Origin: an uncultured Lachnospiraceae bacterium
Lineage (GTDB): Bacteria; Bacillota; Clostridia; Lachnospirales; Lachnospiraceae
Assembly: GCA_900316805.1 (NCBI GenBank)
Contig: ONEJ01000020.1
Coordinates: forward strand, 1-63,838
Reading direction: 5' to 3'
DNA: 63,838 nt
The notes under the pieces were generated by a model. That model was not told the DNA's origin. It did not search any database and worked only from the letters and a program-made list of their open reading frames with translations. The position numbers and the translations under genes are program-made. This document shows positions 25,578-35,861 of the stretch, in pieces; within the stretch, counting starts at the first letter, position 1, and the number at the start of each line of letters is the position of its first letter.

Positions 25578-25789
25578 CTGTCTACAAGGAGCATAGCGCA
25601 TGAGAATTGCTCTCTTCGTTCGCAAGCTCTGTGCGTAGGTCATCTATACTCCCCGCGTAGACACGATTGCTTCGCAATCTCCGCATATTCGCCCGACTCG
25701 TCGGGCTCATATCCGGACGTTCGTCAAGTAAAAAATACCGGGAACATGCAAGCATGCTCCCGGTATTTTTTACTTTCCTCACTGTCTAC
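25570..25789. repeat. 204-bp structured segment between 16-nt direct repeats
   Basis: TTTCCTCACTGTCTAC occurs at 25570-25585 and again at 25774-25789, just past the groEL stop. Between them are consecutive short hairpins (GATTGC-TTC-GCAATC at 25665-25679, GCCCGAC-TC-GTCGGGC at 25691-25706, GACG-TT-CGTC at about 25717) and the groEL terminator. It could be an inserted element with a target duplication, or a structured RNA. I cannot tell which. Confidence 0.6.
25727..25774 (-). terminator. strong bidirectional terminator after groEL
   Basis: A perfect 17-bp stem (25727-25743 with 25758-25774) is extended inside by CATGC/GCATG. The arms end in A6/T6 runs, so it could work on both strands. It ends the groES-groEL transcript 18 bp after the groEL stop. 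Confidence 0.88.
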
Positions 25790-25791
25790 GC

Positions 25792-27456
<1,665 letters not shown>

Positions 27457-27532
27457 TCAAATCTGATTTCTGATATGCTGTGCTGCAGGATTCTCTTCTC
27501 AGCATACCAGGCTGATCTCTTTTCTTGGAAAA

Positions 27533-27817
27533 CTACTCAACAATTGCAAGAATATCATTCTGCTTTACGATGATGTATTCCTCATCCCCAAGCTTAACCT
27601 CTGTTCCGGCATACTTGGAGTAAATAACCTTCTGGCCTTCCTTCACCTGCATCACAACTTCTTTTCCGTCAACAATTCCGCCAGGTCCAACTGCTATAAC
27701 CTCAGCCTGCTGTGGCTTCTCCTGTGCAGACCCCGGTAAAATGATGCCGGACTGTGTGGTCTCTTCTGCCTCTAACTGCTTTAATACAACTCTGTCTGTC
27801 AATGGTACTAATTTCAT
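27533..27817 (-). CDS. groES: co-chaperonin GroES (Hsp10)
   Basis: GroES is the lid of the GroEL chamber. The 94-residue protein begins MKLVPLTDRVVLKQLEAEE, has the mobile loop (TTQSGIILPGSAQEKPQ), GGIVDGKEV and the C-terminal DEEYIIVKQNDILAIVE, all typical. AGGAGG lies just before the ATG. The gene is first in the groES-groEL operon, preceded by CIRCE and a sigma-A promoter. Confidence 0.99.
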   Translation of the reverse strand: MKLVPLTDRVVLKQLEAEETTQSGIILPGSAQEKPQQAEVIAVGPGGIVDGKEVVMQVKEGQKVIYSKYAGTEVKLGDEEYIIVKQNDILAIVE

Positions 27818-27841
27818 TGTAATAGCCTCCTTTTCACTTTA

Positions 27842-27868
27842 CTAGCACTCGTCTCATTTGAGTGCTAA
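27842..27868 (-). promoter_or_regulatory. CIRCE operator (HrcA binding site)
   Basis: TAGCACTC (27843-27850), nine bases, then GAGTGCTA (27860-27867) matches the CIRCE consensus TTAGCACTC-N9-GAGTGCTAA with only the outermost base of one arm changed. It sits between the groES promoter and start. HrcA repression of groESL through CIRCE is well established. No hrcA is in this window. Confidence 0.95.
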
Positions 27869-27882
27869 CTTGTTCTGTAAAT

Positions 27883-27920
27883 AAAATATCACTGTTGATT
27901 TCCCTTGTCAACAGTGATAT
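27883..27920 (-). promoter_or_regulatory. groES promoter embedded in a perfect 13-bp dyad
   Basis: On the minus strand TTGACA (27911-27906) and TATTTT (27888-27883) are 17 bp apart. The same DNA is a perfect inverted repeat: ATATCACTGTTGA (27886-27898), nine bases, TCAACAGTGATAT (27908-27920), followed on the minus strand by TTTATTT. It can therefore also act as the intrinsic terminator of the HAD gene that ends at 27939. Confidence 0.75.
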
Positions 27921-27938
27921 AGAAAGTTTATATATTTT

Positions 27939-28724
27939 TTAGATTAATCCATAATGCTCCATGGCATGCTGTATTCCGTCCTCATGGATATCCGTGGTGA
28001 CATATTCCGCCGTCTCCTTGGCAGCCGCAGAGGCATTTCCCATAGCGATGCCGTGGCCTACATAAGACAGCATGTCCAGATCATTGACACTGTCCCCAAC
28101 CGCGTAGGTGTCCTGCCGGTCTACCCCAAGGTACTTGCAGAGCCTCTCGATGCCCGTAGCCTTGGAACTGCCCTTCGGCACAAACTCCACCACGTTTCCC
28201 TCGTGCTCCAAAACCTCAAACTCCTCTCCCAATTCCGCCTTAATACGGTCAAAATCCGTATCCGGCAGCACATCGGCCGAAAACTTGTTGACCCGCATAT
28301 CCGGTTCATACATCGTCAGTTCTTTGGCTGACTCCGCCAAGGTCTTGAAAAGATAGAGAATGAAAGGATCATCCTTAAATCCGTCCTTATCGATCCAGTG
28401 ACACTCCGGTCCCTCCAGAACCACCGGCATGTGACACTCTTTCAGCACCGTGATCACCTTCTGTGTCACTTCCGGAGAAAGGATATTCTCATAGATGACT
28501 TTCCCATCCACCTCAATATGATTCCCACAGGCCGCCACAATGCCGTCAAATCCCAGGGAAAGCAGCTTCGGTTCCCTGATATTACTTCTGGATCTGCCGC
28601 TGCAGAGAAATGTTTTGTGGCCATTGTCCTGCAGTTTCTTTAGTGTTGTGATTGTGCTGGAAGGGATATTCATATGTTCATCCCATAGGGTTCCGTCTAT
28701 ATCGAAAAAAATCAGTTTTGGCAT
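27939..28724 (-). CDS. HAD-superfamily Cof-type phosphatase
   Basis: A 261-residue cytosolic HAD hydrolase of the Cof/IIB subfamily, which usually dephosphorylates small sugar or nucleotide phosphates. The nucleophile motif I is FFDIDGTLWDE, motif II is LCSGRS, the C2-type cap lies in the middle, and motifs III/IV are in KATGIERLCKYLG...YAVGDSVNDLDML. I chose the ATG at 28724 after AGGAGAACAAAC; upstream codons are not family-like. It lies before groES but has its own terminator-like dyad. The substrate is not predictable. Confidence 0.92.
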   Translation of the reverse strand: MPKLIFFDIDGTLWDEHMNIPSSTITTLKKLQDNGHKTFLCSGRSRSNIREPKLLSLGFDGIVAACGNHIEVDGKVIYENILSPEVTQKVITVLKECHMPVVLEGPECHWIDKDGFKDDPFILYLFKTLAESAKELTMYEPDMRVNKFSADVLPDTDFDRIKAELGEEFEVLEHEGNVVEFVPKGSSKATGIERLCKYLGVDRQDTYAVGDSVNDLDMLSYVGHGIAMGNASAAAKETAEYVTTDIHEDGIQHAMEHYGLI

Positions 28725-28842
28725 GTTTGTTCTCCTGGTAAATACGTTTTTCAATGATCGGCATTTCTGCCGCTTGCCCTATCTATACTATCATATTTTG
28801 CTTCAGAATCAACCTTTTGAACGCAAAAGCGAAGTGAAAACA

Positions 28843-29166
28843 TTACGCCATCAACGACCGAACCATCTCCTGCAGCTGCCTCTCCCAGTCGCTTTTTTCT
28901 GAATAAAGAACCGCCCCCAGAATCTCCTCTATGCGGTAACGGGCAGAGGAGCATACAATAATCGGAATGTTTAACTGCATTTCCTTCATCTTACTGATCA
29001 AAATCTTACCGGCTTCCTCCTCCGATCCACCGGGTTCTAGTGGGTAATACATATCAGTAATCACAAGATCATAGTCTTGCGGCTGCGGCTGCCGCTGTAG
29101 CAAAGCAATGCCATCCGCTAAGTTTTTAGCCCAGTCGATGTCAGTAATGCCGGATTGATTCTTTTC
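28843..29166 (-). pseudogene. N-terminally truncated response-regulator receiver fragment
   Basis: About 107 codons encode the C-terminal two thirds of a CheY-like receiver: the phospho-acceptor strand DYDLVITDMYYP with its Asp, the IPIIVCSSA strand and the final helices. The N-terminal strand and acidic pair are absent. The open frame runs straight up to the TGA stop of the solute-binding gene at 29167, in the same frame. There is no ATG or ribosome site at its 5' end (only an internal TTG at 29103). It looks like a remnant left by a deletion or rearrangement, not a working gene. Confidence 0.65.
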
Positions 29167-30870
29167 TCATTCTTCCCCCTCATTCTCTGTCTCTTCTTCC
29201 CGGGCCACTTCTGCACTGACTTCCGCAAGGATCGTCTCCCCACCGTTCTCATACCACTGCTCCACAAAGCTATCGAAGTAATCCAGCGGCTTCTCCCCGG
29301 TGATGATTTCCAGATAGGTCTGCTTTTGCATCTCCTTCAGTTTCCACCACACGGAGCGCATGGTATCCGTCTCCGCGAAATAGTAGGTTTTTATTTCCTC
29401 TGTCTGTGCCTGGGAAAGGAGCTCACAGGCGGTAATCCTTGATGTGTAGGCCGCCCACTGGTCCGAGGTAGCTTTTCTTGGATTCTGCAGATACGTAAGG
29501 CAGTGCTCATAGTATGACTGTTCCAGAAGCTCCAGGCTCTCCTTCCCCCTCTTTCTCTGCAATGCAGCGGTCAGGGCATCATAGCAGCGGTTTAAGGCAT
29601 CGTTGTAATCCACATTGATATAGATGGGCCGGGCAGTGGGATCCACATTCCACTGGTAGTAGTGGGCAAAATTCTCATTATCAATATCCGTATAGCGCAC
29701 ATAGTCAAACAGGACACTGATCATCTTCATAACGATTTCCGGATGCTCATACCCTTTGCGCACCACCACATACTGGGTGCTGGCATTCTGCTGGGCAAAA
29801 CGGTTGGTTCCCTCCTCTGTGTTGGAAAGCAGATAGGGCTGCCATTTGGCAAGGGGATCCTTCTGAACTGCCTCCATAAGGGGATTGTTGGGTGCCCACC
29901 AGGGACCGAAAAAGGCCCCGCACTTTCCCTCAATGATGGCATCCGCAATATTGTTGTTGGTCCGCATCAGAAACTGCTTATCGATGATCCCCTTCTCATA
30001 CCACTCCCGCACCCTGGCAAGGGCTTCCTTGGTCTGGGGCTGGACGCCGCCATAGTACAGTTTTCCTTCCTCATCCTTCATCCACTGCTGGGGATAGGAA
30101 TCGTAAGAGGCGAACAATACGTCCAGATGATACTCATAATTGCGCCCCATCTCTCCGCAGATTTCGTTTTCACAGGCAAGGCCAATGGTATTTCCCGCGC
30201 CGTTACCGCCGGGGTCCTTTGCCACAAACTCCTGGATGATGTGCTCTGCATCCGCGAGGGTTCTGGGAGCCTCCAGCCCCAGCTGATCCATCCAGTCCTT
30301 CCGCAGCCACAAAAGCTGTGGCCCGTCGGAAATGTTGGTTTCCGGCAGTGCCATAAGCTTTCCGTCAAAGGTGACGTTTCCCAGAACACTTTCATCGTAG
30401 CTGGCATAAATATCCTTGATCCGCTCACTGGCGCACTGGTTGTAGCTGTCCGTGAGATCTGCGATCAGATCATTTTCCACCAGCGTCTGCAGGCTGTCCA
30501 GCCCCTGCACCAGCATCACATCCGGCAGGTTCTTCTCGGCGATGGCCATATCTACAATATCGTAATAGGTGACGCTGTCCTCCTCGAAGGCATCCACATT
30601 CTGGATGTTCAGCATTTCCTTCAGATAGCGGGTATAGACATTGTCCTCGTAGGTATCCCCCTCCGGAAGATTGGAATTGTTGGAGCTTGTCATTTTCCCA
30701 AGGGTATAGGTCACTTCCTCGGGATATTTTCCAAAAGGTGTGGTTCTTGCAATCTCGTATTTTTCCTCTGTATTCTGCCGGATGCTTTTTTCTGTCTCAT
30801 TCTTTGTGGAAACGATACATCCCAGCAGAAAGGTAAGCAGCAAAAGAACACTGATCACTCTCTTTTTCAA
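29167..30870 (-). CDS. solute-binding lipoprotein next to YesM/YesN-type sensors
   Basis: A 567-residue extracellular solute-binding protein of the large sugar type (DUF3502/LplA-like). The lipoprotein signal is RVISVLLLLTFLLGC with Cys18. The body has LPDVMLVQGLDSLQTLVEN and PQLLWLRKDWMDQLGL, a segment typical of oligosaccharide binders. It starts with TTG at 30870, seven bases after GGAGGGG, overlapping the kinase stop by four bases. It has no permease beside it; the malEFG genes upstream have their own binding protein. That suggests it may deliver ligand to the sensor kinase. The acidic tail (EEETENEGEE) is unusual. Confidence 0.85.
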   Translation of the reverse strand: MKKRVISVLLLLTFLLGCIVSTKNETEKSIRQNTEEKYEIARTTPFGKYPEEVTYTLGKMTSSNNSNLPEGDTYEDNVYTRYLKEMLNIQNVDAFEEDSVTYYDIVDMAIAEKNLPDVMLVQGLDSLQTLVENDLIADLTDSYNQCASERIKDIYASYDESVLGNVTFDGKLMALPETNISDGPQLLWLRKDWMDQLGLEAPRTLADAEHIIQEFVAKDPGGNGAGNTIGLACENEICGEMGRNYEYHLDVLFASYDSYPQQWMKDEEGKLYYGGVQPQTKEALARVREWYEKGIIDKQFLMRTNNNIADAIIEGKCGAFFGPWWAPNNPLMEAVQKDPLAKWQPYLLSNTEEGTNRFAQQNASTQYVVVRKGYEHPEIVMKMISVLFDYVRYTDIDNENFAHYYQWNVDPTARPIYINVDYNDALNRCYDALTAALQRKRGKESLELLEQSYYEHCLTYLQNPRKATSDQWAAYTSRITACELLSQAQTEEIKTYYFAETDTMRSVWWKLKEMQKQTYLEIITGEKPLDYFDSFVEQWYENGGETILAEVSAEVAREEETENEGEE

Positions 30871-32588
30871 TGGTCTGCCCCTCCTTTTGTATTTACTGCC
30901 GGAAACCGGATAGTGATTCTGGTTCCCTCTCCCACCTTGCTTCTGATATCCAGACCATAATCCGGTCCATAGACGAGCCGGATGCGGTCATTGACATTTC
31001 TGACACCATATCCCTTGGACTTCTGGGTGAGGATCGACTTTGCCACATCCTCCTCCATGCCGACACCATTGTCCTCCACGGAAAGGTACACATTCTTCCC
31101 CTCCTGCCAGCCCCGGATGATGATTTTCCCCCTGCCCTCGGTCTTAAGGTCGATGCCATGATCGATGGCATTCTCAATCAGAGGCTGCAGGATCAGGTTC
31201 GGCGTATCGTAAAAATACATACTGGGATCGATATCCATTTCCACATCAAATTCATAGTCATGCATCATCAGCTGGATGTCCAGATAGGACTTTACATTAC
31301 TGATTTCATCCTCCAGGGGCATGACATTATTTCCCTTATTCAAGGCAGTACGGTAAAATTTGGAAAGGGTCAATGTGATCTTACTGATATCCTTTTCCTC
31401 CGCCTCGATGGCCTTCCAGTTGATCAGGGATAAGGTGTTGTACAGGAAATGGGGATTGATCTGCGCCTGAAGCGCCTTCATCTCATATTCCTTCAGGGAG
31501 ATCCTTCCCTCATACACTTCCTCGATCAGCGTCTTGATATACTCAACCATGTCCCCAAAGCCCTGGATCAGCTCTCCGATCTCGTCCTGAGAATCACTGG
31601 TCACTTTTACTTCCAGATTCCCCTTCTTTACTTCCTTCATGTTCCGGGACAGCTTCTCGATATTTCTCACCATCCCCCTGGTAAGGCGGGTCAGAAGCAG
31701 CCCAGCGACGATCACACTCAGTACAAAGATGATCACCACGCCTTTCATCATAGGGGCAATGGTTTCTTCAATCTGGGCAATGGGACGATATAACAGCGCA
31801 TGCAGTCCCAGCTCTTCCGAAAGGTCACATTCTACAAAAATAAATTCGTCCCCTTTCTCCTTCTTTAGGGACAACATATGCTCCTGATCAAAAGCCAGAC
31901 CGCTGTAGGGCTCCCCAAATACCTGATAGGAAAATACCTTTTCCCCGTCTTTCTGCAGGTAAACTCCATAATTCTCATCCAGCATCTGGGTCATGGGCTC
32001 AAAAAGCTTGTCGTAGTCTACCTCGATGTAGATGACACCGGTCTCTTCCTGCAGCCTGGGCATTTTCCGCACGCAGAACACACGCTTTTGTTCTTCCTCC
32101 ACCACCCACAGAACCCTGTCGGTATCGGAAAGTTCCTCATACCAGGGCTCATGCTCGATATCCGTAATGGGCGCAAGAGTCGTGTCGTGCCGCTCAATAT
32201 CGCTGCGGGCGTAGACGGTTACCTGCCTGATATCGCTGTGCAGATACTTTAATGAAGTTACCATGGGATCAAATACCGTAGAAAACTGATAATACATTTC
32301 GTAATAATTGTCCTCATAGGGATAGGACACGGTTTGAAGAATTGCCTGATTGAAGGCCAGATAATCCGACATATTTTCATAAATATGCAGCTGGTTTTCC
32401 ACCACACTCACGGCCTGGTTCAGACTGTTCTGGAGATTTTTGACTTCCCGCTCCACCAGAAGCTGGTTCATATAATAACAGCAGTACAGCCCAACCAGCA
32501 GCATGGGCAGAAGCCCTGCTGCAACATAGATCAGATATAACTTATTCCGTAATTTCAGATTTTTGATCCAGTGATAGATCTTCTTCAT
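30867..32588 (-). CDS. YesM-type sensor histidine kinase
   Basis: A 573-residue membrane kinase. Two spans (about 15-38 and 275-300) bracket an extracellular Cache-like sensor. Then come HAMP (about 300-350, RNIEKLSRNMKEVKKGNL), the His_kinase domain with phospho-acceptor His in QINPHFLYNTLSLINW, and the HATPase domain (IENAIDHGID, VEDNGVGM, GYGVRNVNDRI). This group senses extracellular sugars and phosphorylates YesN-type partners. I start at the ATG at 32588, eight bases after AGGGGG; the frame upstream belongs to the overlapping regulator gene. It overlaps the upstream response-regulator gene by 47 bp. Confidence 0.93.
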   Translation of the reverse strand: MKKIYHWIKNLKLRNKLYLIYVAAGLLPMLLVGLYCCYYMNQLLVEREVKNLQNSLNQAVSVVENQLHIYENMSDYLAFNQAILQTVSYPYEDNYYEMYYQFSTVFDPMVTSLKYLHSDIRQVTVYARSDIERHDTTLAPITDIEHEPWYEELSDTDRVLWVVEEEQKRVFCVRKMPRLQEETGVIYIEVDYDKLFEPMTQMLDENYGVYLQKDGEKVFSYQVFGEPYSGLAFDQEHMLSLKKEKGDEFIFVECDLSEELGLHALLYRPIAQIEETIAPMMKGVVIIFVLSVIVAGLLLTRLTRGMVRNIEKLSRNMKEVKKGNLEVKVTSDSQDEIGELIQGFGDMVEYIKTLIEEVYEGRISLKEYEMKALQAQINPHFLYNTLSLINWKAIEAEEKDISKITLTLSKFYRTALNKGNNVMPLEDEISNVKSYLDIQLMMHDYEFDVEMDIDPSMYFYDTPNLILQPLIENAIDHGIDLKTEGRGKIIIRGWQEGKNVYLSVEDNGVGMEEDVAKSILTQKSKGYGVRNVNDRIRLVYGPDYGLDIRSKVGEGTRITIRFPAVNTKGGADH

Positions 32589-34110
32589 TGATTTCCCCCT
32601 GGCTCCTGTATTTCTGCGGACTGATTCCAAAATATTCCCGGAAGCTCTGGCAAAAATAGGACACATTCGGATACCCCACGGCATTGCTGATGTTGACGAT
32701 CTTATTATGAGTGTTCTCTAACATCTCCCGCGCCTTCTCCATGCGGAAGGTCTTGATAAATTTGCTGATATTCTGTCCTGTTTCCTTCTTGAACACATGG
32801 CTTAAATAGCTGGGTGCCATGTAAACCCGCTGGGCCAGTGCCTCCACGCTTAGTTCCTCATTGTAGTGGTCGTAAATGTACTGCTTTACCGTTTCAATTT
32901 CCCGGTGAACCACAGAAGAACTGCCGGAAAAACTCTCCTCCAGCCGGTCAATATTTATGTTCACCATATCCATGATGGTTTTGAAGTCAGAAATACAGTA
33001 GAGCTTCGTAACCTCCTCATTCAGCTGATTTTCGTCCACATTGGGGATACTGTTGTAAATATCCTTGAGGAGGTTGGAGAAAACAAACTTAATATAAATC
33101 TGTGAAAAATCCTTTTTCTTCCGGTACTTATCACAAAGCCGTCCAAAATGCTCCCGAAGCCCCGCAATATCCTTCACGCGGATATCCTGGGTCATCTGCT
33201 TCATCAGGGCGTCATCGTTGGAGTCATCGTTTTCCTTTCCACCGGTGCCATCGTGATCCTGGAAGAAAATATTTTGCTCCGGCTCGTAAAAACGGGATTC
33301 CATCAGAACCTCCGCCTCGTTATAGGCCTTTTCCAGGCCACCGGCCTCTGTGATGCCGCCGGCAATGGCCAGGAAACAGGTCTCCTGATAGGTCTCTTTG
33401 ATATAATCCGCCACTGCCTGGGCTGTGCGTCCTGCGGCATCTCTGTCATCGTATCGAAGAAGCAGCACCGCCTGTTGTGGATTTAAGTTCAGGTAGATGC
33501 CATCCGCTCCCACCACCTGCAGAATCTCATTTCGGATGCCTACACCGGCCCGGTTAAAGAAATCGGAGGCAAATTCCAAAAGTAAAAGACACCGGATCTC
33601 CTCAAAATCCCTCAGATCCACCAACTCACCGGACTCTTTTTTCACATCCGTTACCGACTTTCCGTTTAACAGGCCGTACAAGGCATGCTCCTTGACGTAA
33701 CCAAGCCCCTTTTCTGTGATCTCCTGGGAGCGCTTCCTACTCTCCACCTGGGAAATGAGCTTCTGCATCAATTCCTCAAAGGCCTCCGGCTCCACCGGCT
33801 TAAGGACATAATCCACCACCCGAAAGGACATGGCCTTTCTCGCATACTCAAACTCGCCGTATCCGCTGATAATCACGGTCTTCATGTCCGGATCCAGCTT
33901 CACGGACTCCTCGATCAGCTGCAGTCCATCCATAAAGGGCATCTTAATATCCGTCAGCATAATATCAAACTGCTTCTGTTTTAACAGATCCAATGCCTCT
34001 TTTCCATTGCCGGCTTCCTCTATATCCAGCTCTGCTTTGATCTGCTTTAATAATAATTTTATCCCACGTCTTTCAATTTTCTCATCATCTACAATTAAGA
34101 TATGGTACAT
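32542..34110 (-). CDS. YesN-type response regulator with AraC output domain
   Basis: A 522-residue DNA-binding response regulator. The N-terminal receiver begins HILIVDDEKIERRG, with phospho-acceptor Asp in DIMLTDIKMPFMDG and the conserved Lys in YVLKPVE. A long middle region (about 130-410) is not clearly assigned. The C-terminal AraC domain has two helix-turn-helices (LSVEALAQRVYMAPSYLSHV, IVNISNAVGYPNVSYFCQSF). I start at the ATG at 34110, ten bases after GAGGAAAGG. It pairs with the downstream kinase and probably controls the upstream sugar-uptake genes. Confidence 0.92.
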   Translation of the reverse strand: MYHILIVDDEKIERRGIKLLLKQIKAELDIEEAGNGKEALDLLKQKQFDIMLTDIKMPFMDGLQLIEESVKLDPDMKTVIISGYGEFEYARKAMSFRVVDYVLKPVEPEAFEELMQKLISQVESRKRSQEITEKGLGYVKEHALYGLLNGKSVTDVKKESGELVDLRDFEEIRCLLLLEFASDFFNRAGVGIRNEILQVVGADGIYLNLNPQQAVLLLRYDDRDAAGRTAQAVADYIKETYQETCFLAIAGGITEAGGLEKAYNEAEVLMESRFYEPEQNIFFQDHDGTGGKENDDSNDDALMKQMTQDIRVKDIAGLREHFGRLCDKYRKKKDFSQIYIKFVFSNLLKDIYNSIPNVDENQLNEEVTKLYCISDFKTIMDMVNINIDRLEESFSGSSSVVHREIETVKQYIYDHYNEELSVEALAQRVYMAPSYLSHVFKKETGQNISKFIKTFRMEKAREMLENTHNKIVNISNAVGYPNVSYFCQSFREYFGISPQKYRSQGEINEEDLSLDQKSEITE

Positions 34111-34145
34111 ACTGCTATTACCTTTCCTCATTTTTACATGACTAA

Positions 34146-34172
34146 TTGGCGGTACCGTTACGGCACCGCCAA
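34146..34172 (-). other. 12-bp hairpin between amylase and response regulator
   Basis: TTGGCGGTACCG (34146-34157) pairs with CGGCACCGCCAA (34161-34172), one G-U pair and a 3-nt loop. There is no U-run after it on the minus strand, so it is more likely an mRNA-stabilising or processing stem than a terminator. Confidence 0.6.
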
Positions 34173-34200
34173 AAGAACAGATAACAACATTATAATGATT

Positions 34201-35808
34201 TTATTTCAAAAACACAATAGAATATGCCGGTAATTTTATTTCTTCCTTGGAGGAATCAATTTCACTGCCGTCCACCGTAAGGGCATTGCAGACGGACATA
34301 TTCTCCATTCCCATATCTGTCAGGGAGACCTCTGCCTCCTCCTTTGAGGAATTATAGATGATCCCGATGGTTTCTCCCTCCCAGGTTCTGGTAACGGCAG
34401 ATACGTTTTTCTGGCTGATAACGGTCACCGGCTCCATGGTTCCCCTTGCGATTTCCGGATAGGTATTTCGGATCCGGATGGCCTTTTTGTAATAGTTGTA
34501 AATGGAGTTTTCGTCCTCCATCTGTTCATCCACCGGAGCAAACATCTGCTCTACCTGATCGGCGCCCACCGGGTCATTGGTCATTCCCTCGGTATCCGTC
34601 TTAGACCAGTACATGGCAAGGCGCTTATTCTCATCCTTTTTTCCCTTGCTGGCCATACCGATTTCCTCACCGTAATAGACAAAGGGACTTCCTCCCTGGG
34701 TCAGCAGAAGACCGGCAGCATGCTTGACCTGATCCTCGTCATAGGCATACTGGGCTCCCACTCTCGATGTGTCGTGGTTGCTGATAAATGGGGCATCGAT
34801 ATAGGCCGGATTCTGTGCCCGATACTTGCAGTCAATGGTTTCCACCGCCTCGGTAAAGCTCTTATCATCGCCCATGCCGCGAACGGTCTTTCCGATCCGT
34901 CCGTCCGCCTGGGACAGCGGGAAATTAAAGAGACTGGTGATTCCACTGGCATAATACTGTGCAATGGTATCCGATTTCTCCCACACCTCAGCTACCATAT
35001 AGGCGTCCTTATTCACGCTCTTTACATAATCAGAGAACCAGGAAAGAACCTCTACATTCTTCTGTACCTGACCTGAGAAGTATTCCTTGGCTGCATCCAG
35101 CCGGAAACCATCCACACCTTTATTCAGCCAGAAGGAGGCAATATCCTCGATCTCTTTTCTGACATTTTCATTATCCAGATTCAGATCCGGCATCTGATCC
35201 CAGAACATGCACTCGTAGTAGTAATCGCTGCTGCCCACCTGATGCCAGGTGTCAATTCCGCCCTTATCCTTGGCAAAATTATAATACTCCACGTATTTGC
35301 AGTCTGCCGCATCCGGCTCTTCTCCCTCCGGAAGCTGCTTTAGATAATCACAGGCCTCCGTAAACCAGGGATGTTCCGCAGAGGTATGGTTAAATACCAG
35401 ATCAATGATGAGGCGGATTCCCCGATCATGGCATTCCTCGATCAGCTGCTCCATATCCTCCATGGAACCATAAGCCTCATCGATTGCATAATAGTCCTTG
35501 ACATCGTACTTGTGATAGGTATTGGAGGGCATGATGGGCATCAGCCAGATTCCATTGAACCCCAGATCTGTGTCCGTTTTGTCATCGCCGTCATTGATGT
35601 AATCCAGTTTCTCAATGACTCCCTGCAGATCTCCCATGCCATCTCCATCACTGTCGTAGAAGGAACCTACGAAGATTTCGTAGTAATTGCGGTAGTTGTC
35701 ATCTATGATGTCCAGTGCTTCCTGTTCCTTTCCACTGGAACATGCTGCAGAAAAGCTCACTGCAAACAGACAGAACGTAAGGATTAATGCCTGTATTTTT
35801 CTTTTCAT
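34201..35808 (-). CDS. surface-anchored GH13 alpha-amylase lipoprotein
   Basis: A 535-residue secreted glycoside hydrolase family 13 enzyme that should cut alpha-1,4-glucans outside the cell. The lipoprotein signal ends SFSAACSSG. The GH13 regions are present: DSDGDGMGDLQGV (Ca/entry region), LIIDLVFNHTS (region I), DGFRLDAAKEYF with nucleophile Asp (II), MVAEVWE with acid/base Glu (III) and SNHDTSR with the third Asp (IV). I start at the ATG at 35808, after AAGGAG; the preceding frame is not protein-like. It belongs with malEFG. A terminator lies between it and malG, so it may be expressed less than, or apart from, the transporter. Confidence 0.95.
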   Translation of the reverse strand: MKRKIQALILTFCLFAVSFSAACSSGKEQEALDIIDDNYRNYYEIFVGSFYDSDGDGMGDLQGVIEKLDYINDGDDKTDTDLGFNGIWLMPIMPSNTYHKYDVKDYYAIDEAYGSMEDMEQLIEECHDRGIRLIIDLVFNHTSAEHPWFTEACDYLKQLPEGEEPDAADCKYVEYYNFAKDKGGIDTWHQVGSSDYYYECMFWDQMPDLNLDNENVRKEIEDIASFWLNKGVDGFRLDAAKEYFSGQVQKNVEVLSWFSDYVKSVNKDAYMVAEVWEKSDTIAQYYASGITSLFNFPLSQADGRIGKTVRGMGDDKSFTEAVETIDCKYRAQNPAYIDAPFISNHDTSRVGAQYAYDEDQVKHAAGLLLTQGGSPFVYYGEEIGMASKGKKDENKRLAMYWSKTDTEGMTNDPVGADQVEQMFAPVDEQMEDENSIYNYYKKAIRIRNTYPEIARGTMEPVTVISQKNVSAVTRTWEGETIGIIYNSSKEEAEVSLTDMGMENMSVCNALTVDGSEIDSSKEEIKLPAYSIVFLK

Positions 35809-35821
35809 ATCCTTCTCCTTT

Positions 35822-35852
35822 AAAAAAAGGGGAGAGGCACACCGCCTCTCCC
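35822..35852 (-). terminator. intrinsic terminator between malG and amylase
   Basis: GGGAGAGGC (35830-35838) pairs with GCCTCTCCC (35844-35852), loop 5 nt, followed on the minus strand by CTTTTTTT. The amylase ribosome site begins immediately after the T-run. Partial read-through is likely, since no separate promoter is evident in the short gap. Confidence 0.8.
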
Positions 35853-35861
35853 TTGATCTTC

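Noticed and set aside
25582..25782. 66-codon minus-strand frame through the hairpin-rich segment
   Set aside because: It translates the terminator and the palindromes; such Ser/Arg/Asn-rich products are typical of repeats read by chance.
27886..27920. CtsR operator at groES
   Set aside because: CtsR recognises a direct heptad repeat (GGTCAAA-type); this site is a perfect inverted repeat of a different sequence.
34146..34172. Intrinsic terminator after the amylase gene
   Set aside because: The stem is strong but no U-run follows on the minus strand, so I list it only as a hairpin.
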